Of a DNA stretch of 64,000 nucleotides, positions 19,377 through 26,525 are shown one piece after another. Position 1 is the first letter of the stretch. Each line of letters starts with the position of its first letter. The position numbers and the translations under genes were made by a program. Origin of the DNA: Pseudomonas sp. JQ170C (GTDB taxonomy: Bacteria; Pseudomonadota; Gammaproteobacteria; Pseudomonadales; Pseudomonadaceae); assembly GCF_035581345.1 (NCBI RefSeq), contig NZ_CP141608.1:1382001-1446000 (forward strand), given 5' to 3'. Under the pieces are notes generated by a model. It was not told the DNA's origin. It ran no database searches and worked only from the letters and a program-made list of their open reading frames with translations.

Positions 19377-20024
19377 ATGCAAGACACATTACGTATCACC
19401 GAAGTTTTTTACTCTTTGCAGGGTGAAACGCGTACCGCCGGCCTGCCCACGGTATTTGTCCGTCTCACCGGCTGCCCATTGCGCTGCCAGTATTGCGACA
19501 GCGAATACGCTTTCAGCGGCGGCACCGTTCGCACACTTGACTCGATCCTTGAGCAGGTCGCCGGCTTCAAGCCGCGCTACGTCTGCGTCACCGGTGGTGA
19601 ACCGTTGGCCCAGCCCAATGCCATCCCTTTGCTACAAAAGCTCTGCGACGCCGGTTACGAGGTGTCGCTCGAGACGAGCGGCGCCCTGGATATTTCCAAG
19701 GTCGACCCGCGGGTAAGCCGCGTGCTCGACCTCAAGACCCCAGGCTCCAAGGAAGTTGCCCGCAATCGCTACGAGAACATCGAGCTGCTGACCGCCAACG
19801 ATCAGGTCAAGTTCGTCCTCTGTTCGCGGGAAGACTATGACTGGGCGGTGTCCAAGCTGATCCAGTATGGCCTGGACCAGCGCGCGGGCGAGGTGTTGTT
19901 TTCGCCAAGCCATCATGAGCTGCGGGCAACCGACCTTGCTGACTGGATCGTGGCTGACAACCTGCCGGTGCGTTTGCAGATGCAGTTGCACAAACTGCTC
20001 TGGAATGACGAGCCCGGCCGCTGA
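19377..20024 (+). CDS. queE: 7-carboxy-7-deazaguanine synthase
   Basis: 215 residues from ATG 19377 ([17 protein letters not shown]); a GTG nine bases upstream in frame is possible and neither has a strong ribosome binding site. Radical SAM enzyme that converts carboxytetrahydropterin to 7-carboxy-7-deazaguanine in queuosine biosynthesis. The 4Fe-4S cluster motif is CPLRCQYC (CxxxCxxC), followed by TGGEP. queC follows after 13 bp, so both steps are in one unit. Confidence 0.95.
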   Translation: MQDTLRITEVFYSLQGETRTAGLPTVFVRLTGCPLRCQYCDSEYAFSGGTVRTLDSILEQVAGFKPRYVCVTGGEPLAQPNAIPLLQKLCDAGYEVSLETSGALDISKVDPRVSRVLDLKTPGSKEVARNRYENIELLTANDQVKFVLCSREDYDWAVSKLIQYGLDQRAGEVLFSPSHHELRATDLADWIVADNLPVRLQMQLHKLLWNDEPGR

Positions 20025-20037
20025 AGGAGTGAATGCA

Positions 20038-20712
20038 ATGACTGAGAAACGTGCGGTAATCCTGCTGTCCGGTGGCCTGGATTCGGCCACCGTGGTCGCC
20101 ATGGCCAAGGCCGAGGGCTACAGCTGCTACACCATGAGCTTTGACTATGGTCAGCGCCATCGCGCTGAGCTCGATGCCGCTGCGCGGGTTGCTCGCGACC
20201 TGGGCGTGGTCGAGCACAAGGTGATTGGCCTGAACCTGGACGGGATCGGTGGTTCGGCCCTGACCGACAGCAGCATCGATGTGCCCGAGGCGCCAAGTGA
20301 AGGCATCCCGGTCACCTACGTGCCGGCCCGCAACACCGTGTTCCTGTCGTTGGCACTGGGCTGGGCTGAAGTACTGGAGGCACGGGATATCTTCATTGGC
20401 GTCAACGCCGTTGACTATTCGGGTTATCCGGATTGCCGCCCCGAGTTCGTCGAGGCGTTCGAGCGCATGGCCAACCTGGCCACCAAGGCCGGTGTCGAAG
20501 GGCAGGGCTTCCGTATCCAGGCGCCGCTGCAGAACTTGAGCAAGGCGCAGATCGTTCAAGCCGGCATCGCCCGTGGCGTGGACTACAGCCTTACCGTTTC
20601 CTGCTACCAGGCCGACGATGAAGGCCGTGCCTGTGGCAAATGTGACAGCTGCCGCCTGCGCGCCGACGGCTTCAAGGCAGCGGGTGTCGAAGACCCAACT
20701 CGATATTTTTAA
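20038..20712 (+). CDS. queC: 7-cyano-7-deazaguanine synthase
   Basis: 224 residues from ATG 20038, with AAGGAG eight bases upstream. ATP-dependent ligase of the PP-loop family ([12 protein letters not shown]) that turns CDG into preQ0. Zinc site near the C-terminus: [21 protein letters not shown] with four Cys. The open frame continues upstream into queE but only this start fits the family. Confidence 0.96.
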   Translation: MTEKRAVILLSGGLDSATVVAMAKAEGYSCYTMSFDYGQRHRAELDAAARVARDLGVVEHKVIGLNLDGIGGSALTDSSIDVPEAPSEGIPVTYVPARNTVFLSLALGWAEVLEARDIFIGVNAVDYSGYPDCRPEFVEAFERMANLATKAGVEGQGFRIQAPLQNLSKAQIVQAGIARGVDYSLTVSCYQADDEGRACGKCDSCRLRADGFKAAGVEDPTRYF

Positions 20713-20731
20713 ATTATTTTGCGATGGGGTG

Positions 20732-20759
20732 TTGATTTCCTGTTAGAAATCAGTATTAT
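20732..20759 (+). promoter_or_regulatory. Sigma-70-type promoter of tRNA-Lys
   Basis: TTGATT (20732-20737), 16-bp spacer, TATTAT (20754-20759), then a GC-rich GCGCC discriminator. This fits a stringently controlled stable-RNA promoter a few bases before the tRNA 5' end. GATTTC/GAAATC form an inverted repeat across the spacer. Confidence 0.7.
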
Positions 20760-20773
20760 ACGCGCCATCCAAC

Positions 20774-20849
20774 GGGTCGTTAGCTCAGTTGGTAGAGCAG
20801 TTGGCTTTTAACCAATTGGTCGTAGGTTCGAATCCTACACGACCCACCA
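20774..20849 (+). tRNA. tRNA-Lys (anticodon TTT)
   Basis: 76 nt with a complete cloverleaf: acceptor GGGTCGT/ACGACCC, D arm GCTC...GAGC, anticodon stem TTGG/CCAA around CTTTTAA (anticodon TTT), T arm GTAGG-TTCGAAT-CCTAC, encoded CCA. At the same place in P. aeruginosa a tRNA-Lys serves as an integration site for genomic islands (recalled), but no integrase is seen here. Confidence 0.98.
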
Positions 20850-20862
20850 TACGCTGTAAGAG

Positions 20863-20896
20863 AAAGCCCGCTACCTGCAAAGGTCGCGGGCTTTTT
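20863..20896 (+). terminator. Terminator after tRNA-Lys
   Basis: Stem AAAGCCCGC / GCGGGCTTT with a following TTC-rich tail (CTTTTTCGTTT), 14 bp past the CCA end. Confidence 0.85.
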
Positions 20897-20907
20897 CGTT
20901 TCCGGGC

Positions 20908-20960
20908 TCGCGAGACAAGCCCGCCCCGCAGAATCTGCAGGAACGGGCTTTCCCCCGCGA
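20908..20960. repeat. Degenerate REPIN-like palindrome
   Basis: TCGCGAGACAAGCCCG at the left and CGGGCTTTCCCCCGCGA at the right form an imperfect inverted repeat around CTGCAG-containing sequence. It resembles the intact REPINs at 50.55, 53.50 and 60.92 kb but has diverged. It lies between the tRNA and the convergent receptor gene and may help end transcription. Confidence 0.55.
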
Positions 20961-20967
20961 TCACGCT

Positions 20968-23181
20968 TTAGAACGCGTACGTGGCCGAAAGAATCGCCGA
21001 GCGCGCATCACCATACTCAATGGCCGACGAGCGGGCATCCGTACCGTTCTGCTGACGCACGCGCTCGACGTAGTCCTCATCGAACAGGTTGTTGACGTTC
21101 AGTTGCAGGTCCAGCTGTTCGTTGACCCGGTAGGCAACCATGGCGTTGTGCACCCAGTAGGCATCCAGCTTGGCGGCCGTACTGGAGGTCACGTTGCGCT
21201 CGCTGACGTAGCGCGCACCATAGCCGACCGTCCAGTCGGCCGGGAGCTTGTAAGTCGTCCATACGTTGAGCGAGCGCGGCGGGGTGTTGCCCAGCGCCTG
21301 GCCTTCGCGGGCGATGCCGGCGGCAGTGTCGGCGGCATCGAGGGTTTCGCTGTCCAGGAAGGTATAGTTGGCGAACACGTCCCACTGCTCGGTGATGTGG
21401 CCAGTCACGCCCACTTCAACACCCTGCACCCGCTGCTTGCCCGCAAGCTGGGTGGAGCCATCGGCCATGGTTTCACGGGCGTTGGTCTTCTCTACGCGAA
21501 ACAGCGCGGCATCGAGCTCCAGGCGCTTGTCCAGCAACTCCCATTTGGTGCCCAGTTCCCAGGTTTCGTTTTTCTCGGGCGACAAGTCCGCAGTGGCAGT
21601 GGTCAAGCCGCCGCCGGTGGAGGCGAGGCTTTCAGCCGAGGGGTTGAAGGAGTTGCCCCAGGCTACATAGATGCGTCCGTTCTCGGTCGGCTTGTAGACC
21701 AGGCCTGCGCGTCCGCTGAGTTTTTCGTCGTTGGAGTCGACGTCAGAGATTTTCCCGTGATCGGCGCCATAGCCCTGGGCGTCTCCCTTGAACTTGTCGT
21801 AGCGCAGGCCCAGGTTCAGGTCCCACTGCTCGTGCAGGGCGATGGTGTCGAACACATACAGGGCCTGGTTGGTCAGCTCGGTCTCGGTATAGCCGCTGGT
21901 GGCCTTGTTGACCGGGCCTGTCCATTTCCCTGGCGGGTTGCTCAGGTCGTAGCCGTTGGCAGGGTACAGGGCGTTGCTCAGGCCATGTCCGTAGGTTTTC
22001 AGGTCCAGGGTTTCGCGCGACACCTCAAAACCGGTGACCAGGTCGTGACGCATGCCCAGCAGCTTGAAGTTGCTCACCAGGTTGGTCTGGTTGATCCACA
22101 TTTCAGTGGTCGCATCTCGGCCGTAGCCTTGCGGGCCTGCAGGGCGATAGCGGCCAGCCGGAACGCCGGTGGTGTTGACGTGCGAAGCCGACACAATGGT
22201 GTCACGGGCAATGTGGCTGTAGCGGGTGAGGTTCTGCAGGCGCAGGTTGTCGTTGAAGTCGTGCTCGAAGTTGGCGGTAAAGGAGCTCTGCTCGATCTCC
22301 TCCTTGTCGAGGTTCTTCCAGCCGAAATAATCCTCACGGCTGACCCCGCCCAGTTTCTTGCCATCCAGGGCCGGTACGCCGTAGTCGGGCAGGTTGTCGT
22401 CCACCTGGTGGAACGCACTCAGGGTCAGGCGCGTGGACTCGCTGAAGCCCAGGCGCAACGACGGTGCGAGCCCCCAGCGTTCGCGGTCGATCTCTTCGCG
22501 CCCGGCCACATCGTTCTGGTGGCCCATGAGGTTGACCCGGAACGCGCTGTTCTCGCCCACACCTTCGAGTGGCTGGTTGCTGTCCAGGGTCATGCGGTAG
22601 TAGTTGTCGGTACCGACACTACCGCCCAGGCGGGTAAACGCCCGGTCCTGTGGCTGCTTGCTGATGATGTTGATGCTGCCGCCGGTGGTGCCGGCACCGC
22701 CGAACACCGAGTTGGGCCCCTTGATGACTTCGACTTGCTCGATGTTGAAGGTATCGGTGCGGTTGGTCTGGGCGCTGTCGCGCAGGCCGTCGATCTGGAT
22801 GTTGCTGTTGGCCGAGAAGCCGCGGATGTTGATGCTGTCGCCTGAGCCGCCACCCCCTTCGCCGGCGTTGAAGGTGATACCCGAGACGTTGGACAGCACC
22901 TGGCGCAAGCTCAGCGCTTGTTGTTCCTGAATGACCTGGGCAGGCACCACGGTGATGGTCTGCGGTGTATCGAGCAAGGGTTTGGCCAATTTACTGGACG
23001 CTGAATGCTCGGTTTTGTATGGGCTGCCGGACTGGGCGTCGACGTTGATGTTGTCCAGTTGCAGGGCTTTTTGTCCGGCCTGTTCGGCGAACGCGTAACC
23101 ACTTGAGGAGGCAACGGCAAGGCCCAGTGCACAGGCCTTGAAAGGGCGGGGGGAGCGGGGGGCGGTGTTAGAGCTTGTCAT
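20968..23181 (-). CDS. TonB-dependent siderophore receptor (Fiu/PiuA-like)
   Basis: 737 residues from ATG 23181 (a TTG two codons earlier is less likely). Signal peptide ending YAFA, plug domain (about 50-170: LLDTPQTITVVPAQVIQEQ, INIRGFSANSNIQIDGLRD, VEVIKGPNSVFGG) and a 22-strand barrel ending in the terminal Phe of ILSATYAF. Motifs GGSVGTDNYYRMTLD and GLAPSLRLGF resemble catecholate receptors Fiu/PiuA, so the likely cargo is a ferric catecholate or related siderophore. It stands alone with no siderophore genes nearby. A Fur-like site lies upstream. Confidence 0.9.
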   Translation of the reverse strand: MTSSNTAPRSPRPFKACALGLAVASSSGYAFAEQAGQKALQLDNINVDAQSGSPYKTEHSASSKLAKPLLDTPQTITVVPAQVIQEQQALSLRQVLSNVSGITFNAGEGGGGSGDSINIRGFSANSNIQIDGLRDSAQTNRTDTFNIEQVEVIKGPNSVFGGAGTTGGSINIISKQPQDRAFTRLGGSVGTDNYYRMTLDSNQPLEGVGENSAFRVNLMGHQNDVAGREEIDRERWGLAPSLRLGFSESTRLTLSAFHQVDDNLPDYGVPALDGKKLGGVSREDYFGWKNLDKEEIEQSSFTANFEHDFNDNLRLQNLTRYSHIARDTIVSASHVNTTGVPAGRYRPAGPQGYGRDATTEMWINQTNLVSNFKLLGMRHDLVTGFEVSRETLDLKTYGHGLSNALYPANGYDLSNPPGKWTGPVNKATSGYTETELTNQALYVFDTIALHEQWDLNLGLRYDKFKGDAQGYGADHGKISDVDSNDEKLSGRAGLVYKPTENGRIYVAWGNSFNPSAESLASTGGGLTTATADLSPEKNETWELGTKWELLDKRLELDAALFRVEKTNARETMADGSTQLAGKQRVQGVEVGVTGHITEQWDVFANYTFLDSETLDAADTAAGIAREGQALGNTPPRSLNVWTTYKLPADWTVGYGARYVSERNVTSSTAAKLDAYWVHNAMVAYRVNEQLDLQLNVNNLFDEDYVERVRQQNGTDARSSAIEYGDARSAILSATYAF

Positions 23182-23221
23182 GGGCAAGGAGACCTGAGAA
23201 GGCAGAAGTTACATTTGTTAT

Positions 23222-23293
23222 TGAGAAGCATTAACTAGTGTACGCCTCAGGTGTCGGTACTGAGAATCGCTCACATTAACCGCATGTGTGAGC
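23222..23293 (-). promoter_or_regulatory. Candidate Fur box and palindrome upstream of the receptor
   Basis: TGAGAAGCATTAACT (23222-23236) matches about 10 of 14 positions of the TGATAAT-N-ATTATCA Fur consensus. A second element, GCTCACA (23269-23275) and TGTGAGC (23287-23293), is an 11-base-spaced inverted repeat that could serve the divergent gene or another regulator. Eye-based matches only. Confidence 0.35.
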
Positions 23294-23427
23294 AAATATT
23301 ACAGGGGTTGCTGCCGCCTCCACAGATACGAAAAGCGTCGTAATCCGTTACGGACAATGCCGTGCGAAGCGCCTGACTGCTTTATAGTAGCGGCCTTCAA
23401 AATGGCGCCTGCGGGAAAGGAAGTGGT

Positions 23428-24114
23428 GTGTTTTTCAGGTTAATTCTGATCGCCTTCGTGCTGGCGATATCGGCGTGCAGTTCCCATTCCCCAAGCCCGG
23501 GCCCATCGGCCAACAAAGTGGTAAGCGGCGCCTACAAGGTCAAGCGTGGCGACACCTTGTATTCGATTGCCACGCGCCATGGCTGGAGCTTCAAAGAGCT
23601 GGCGCGCTACAACGGCATCAGTGCGCCCTATGCAGTGAATGTCGGCCAGACCATTCGCTTTGGTGGCGCAAAAACCACCAGCCGCCCGGCAACCACGACT
23701 GCCAGCAAGGGCAAGCCTGTGGCCCCGTCCACCAAGGTTACCCTGCGTGGCTGGGCGTGGCCGCTGGAAGGCGCGGTGATCGGCCGGTATTCGTCGGCCG
23801 ACAAACTCAACAAGGGCATTCGCATCGCCGCCACCCAGGGCCAGCCGGTGTACGCCAGCCTCGGCGGCAAGGTGGCGTTCGCGGTGAACATCCGCGGCTA
23901 CGGCAACCTGATCATCCTCCAGCACGGCACCTCACACGCCAGCGTCTACGGCCACAACAGCAAGTTGCTGGTCAAGGAGGGGCAAACGGTCAGCAAGGGC
24001 CAGAAAATCGCCGAGGCAGGTTCCCTGGATACTGACCGCGTGCAGCTGTACTTCGAGATCCGCCAGAACGGCAAGCCCGTCGACCCGTTAAGCGTACTGC
24101 CCGCCGCCAGCTGA
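23428..24114 (+). CDS. LysM/LytM-domain lipoprotein, degenerate M23 peptidase (YgeR/NlpD-like)
   Basis: 228 residues, GTG start with GGAAG upstream. Lipobox ISAC (Cys about 17), LysM domain about 36-80 (YKVKRGDTLYSIATRHGWS), then an M23/LytM domain about 109-220. The zinc ligands of active M23 enzymes are replaced: the HxxxD position reads KGIRIAA, the HGH position reads YGHNSK and the last His position reads LYFEIR. Such degenerate LytM factors do not cut peptidoglycan but activate amidases at cell separation. Role inferred by family. Confidence 0.88.
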   Translation: MFFRLILIAFVLAISACSSHSPSPGPSANKVVSGAYKVKRGDTLYSIATRHGWSFKELARYNGISAPYAVNVGQTIRFGGAKTTSRPATTTASKGKPVAPSTKVTLRGWAWPLEGAVIGRYSSADKLNKGIRIAATQGQPVYASLGGKVAFAVNIRGYGNLIILQHGTSHASVYGHNSKLLVKEGQTVSKGQKIAEAGSLDTDRVQLYFEIRQNGKPVDPLSVLPAAS

Positions 24115-24116
24115 AC

Positions 24117-26459
24117 TTAGCCACGGTTGGCCGGCCTTGGCTGCAGCAACGGATCGTGCGGGTTGATCTGGCGCAGTGCTTCAAGCAGCTTCTCGGCCTC
24201 GGCGGGTTGCTGGTTCTGTTGCAGGTAATGGATCAGGGCCAGGCGCAGGTCGCGGTTGTACGGTTGCTGTTGCAGGTTGCGCCAGAGTTGCGCGCGGGCT
24301 TTGTCCCGTTGTCCCTGATCATGTAGTGCCACGGCCAGCACATAGCCGTAACCGGTATTCTCCGGCTCCAGCTGCACCGCTTTTTGCAACGCCTTGAGCG
24401 CTGCGTCGCGTTTCCCTTCACGGATCAGGGCCAGGCCATTGGCCTGATGCAGCAAGGCGGCTTCGGGGTGTGCTGCCAGCGCCTCGGCCAGTTCAGTGCG
24501 GGCTTCGCTGCTGCGGCCATGGCGGTCCAGCCACTGCACCAGTGCGACCTGTGCCGGGAGAAAATCGGCATCGCGCTTGATCGCGGTGCGCAGGTAATTC
24601 TCCACCTCGGCGTCGCGGCCATTGGCCTGGTACAACAGCGCCAGGTTGAGGTTGGCTTCAGCGCGTTCCAGCAGGCTCAACTGCACCTGCTCATATTCGT
24701 CGATCGCCTTGTTGAAGGCGGCCTCGTCGCGGCCCAGTCCTGCGGCGCGGGCCGGCAACAGCGCGTAGGCGGCAGCGATGCGCACGGCCAGCGCCGGGTC
24801 GCGCAGCAGGGGCGCCAGCAGGCCCTGGCGTTGCTCCGGCGGCAGGAGGGCGGCGACGGCTTCCAGGGCGCTCAGGCGCACTTGCGCGTCCTTGTGCTTG
24901 AGGTCGCGGGTGGCGGCATTGAACGTCTGTTCGCTCGGGTAGTTGGCCAGTTCAGCCAGCAGGGTGGCGCGGCGAATGGCGGGCAGGGCGTTGCCCTGCA
25001 GTTGTTCGAGCAAGGCTTGCACCGCGCCGGGCTTGCCACCGCGCAGCAGGTCCAGGCTGGAGGCGTAGGTACTGCCGCCGTCCTTGCCATACCAGAGGCG
25101 GAACTGATCGGCGATCTGTTGCCCCTTGCTGGATTGGTGACAGCTCAGGCAGGCATCGGGTGTACCCAGCTTCAACGCCTGTGCCGGTGCCGGAATGCTG
25201 AAGCCGTGGTCGTGACGCCAGTCGTTGACCATGTAGAACTTGCCCGGCATGTGGCAATCCACGCACTGCGAGCCCGCTTGGCCAGGGGTGTGACGATGAT
25301 GCTCGACCGCGGTGTAGTCCTTGGCCTTGAGGCCTGTGCCATCGACACCGGCGATGGTGGTTTTGCCTGCTGGGTTGTGACATTGCAGGCACACGCCATC
25401 ACCGGGCGCCTTGAGCTGGGTGCTGTGCGGATCATGACAATTGCTGCAGCGCACGCCCTTGGCAAACATCTTGCTCTGGGTGAAGGCGCCGTACTCGAAC
25501 ACCTCGTCCTTGATCTTGCCGTCGAGTGCGTACAACTCGCGGGTCAGCCGGCTTGGCAGGTAGTCATCCATCAACCGACGATCAGTGTGAAAGCCATCAC
25601 TCAGAGGCGCGCGGCGGGCATGGCAGCGCGCACAGGTTTCCACTTCGCTGATGTTGTCGGTGTGGGCCAGGCTGCGATTGAAGCCGAGGTTGGCTTGCTT
25701 GCCCGGTTTGGCGGCCCACTCCAAGTGAGTGGACGCAGGGCCATGGCAGGCCTGGCAACCCACTCCAAGGCTGTTCCACTGGCTGTCGAACGCCCCGCTG
25801 GCGGCATTGAAGTTACGTTTGAAGCCGGTGGTGTGGCATTCCACGCACATGAAGTTGGCGTTCTGCTGCGGTTTGCTCCAGTGCAACGGGTCCTTGAAGT
25901 CCACCCCTTGGCCTGGATAGAGGTGGAACCACTGTTGCTTCTGGGTATCCCAGGCAACGCCAAGGGCTTGCAGATGACCCTCGCCGGTGTCGATCAGGTA
26001 CTGCTGCAGCGGCTCGACACCAAAGGCATAGGCCACCCGGAAATCCTTGTTCTGGCCATCGGCGCCCACGGTGTTGACCCAGAACTCCTGACCCTGACGA
26101 AAGAATCTGGTGGTCTCGTGCTCAGCCTTGAACTGGCGGTCGGCGAAATCGCCGAGCACCGATTGCTCGCTGGCATCCTGCATGGCCAGTTGGTGGTGCG
26201 AGCCTTTCCAGTGATCGGTCTGGGCCTGGTGACAGCCCTGGCACTGAGCTTCATCTACCAGCGTTGCCGGGGGCGCTGCGACCGGCGCAGGCGGCGCCGC
26301 GGTGGTGGTCACGGCGGTCATGGGCGCTGACTGGTCGACCAGCACCCAGGCGATCACGCTCAGCAGCAGTGCCAGGCCGGCCAATACAGGCCAGAACCAT
26401 TGACGGGCGGGGGAAGCAGGTGTGGCGGTATCGGTACGCTTGCGATGAGGCTTGGACAT
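24117..26459 (-). CDS. Octahaem c-type cytochrome with HEAT/TPR repeats
   Basis: 780 residues. One N-terminal anchor (FWPVLAGLALLLSVIAWVLV, about 22-41), then a periplasmic region with eight CxxCH haem sites in order: CQGCH (about 73), CVECH, CQACH, CARCH, CSNCH, CLQCH, CVDCH, CLSCH. After about 480 come HEAT-like repeats and from about 600 TPR units (ANLNLALLYQANGRDAEVENYL, LHQANGLALIREGKRDAALKAL). It resembles multihaem cytochromes of the c554/NrfA-like class; electron partner and reaction unknown. It lies 66 bp downstream of the spermidine-synthase-like gene and is probably cotranscribed. Confidence 0.88.
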   Translation of the reverse strand: MSKPHRKRTDTATPASPARQWFWPVLAGLALLLSVIAWVLVDQSAPMTAVTTTAAPPAPVAAPPATLVDEAQCQGCHQAQTDHWKGSHHQLAMQDASEQSVLGDFADRQFKAEHETTRFFRQGQEFWVNTVGADGQNKDFRVAYAFGVEPLQQYLIDTGEGHLQALGVAWDTQKQQWFHLYPGQGVDFKDPLHWSKPQQNANFMCVECHTTGFKRNFNAASGAFDSQWNSLGVGCQACHGPASTHLEWAAKPGKQANLGFNRSLAHTDNISEVETCARCHARRAPLSDGFHTDRRLMDDYLPSRLTRELYALDGKIKDEVFEYGAFTQSKMFAKGVRCSNCHDPHSTQLKAPGDGVCLQCHNPAGKTTIAGVDGTGLKAKDYTAVEHHRHTPGQAGSQCVDCHMPGKFYMVNDWRHDHGFSIPAPAQALKLGTPDACLSCHQSSKGQQIADQFRLWYGKDGGSTYASSLDLLRGGKPGAVQALLEQLQGNALPAIRRATLLAELANYPSEQTFNAATRDLKHKDAQVRLSALEAVAALLPPEQRQGLLAPLLRDPALAVRIAAAYALLPARAAGLGRDEAAFNKAIDEYEQVQLSLLERAEANLNLALLYQANGRDAEVENYLRTAIKRDADFLPAQVALVQWLDRHGRSSEARTELAEALAAHPEAALLHQANGLALIREGKRDAALKALQKAVQLEPENTGYGYVLAVALHDQGQRDKARAQLWRNLQQQPYNRDLRLALIHYLQQNQQPAEAEKLLEALRQINPHDPLLQPRPANRG

Positions 26460-26525
26460 GCAGACTTCCGTGATCCGATGAACTGGGGGCAGCTTGGGTG
26501 AGGCAGTGATTGGCTGTCAAAGGTT

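Noticed and set aside
20774..20849. tRNA-Lys as an occupied island attachment site
   Set aside because: No integrase, transposase or repeated tRNA 3' end was found in the window; only the hotspot history is suggestive.
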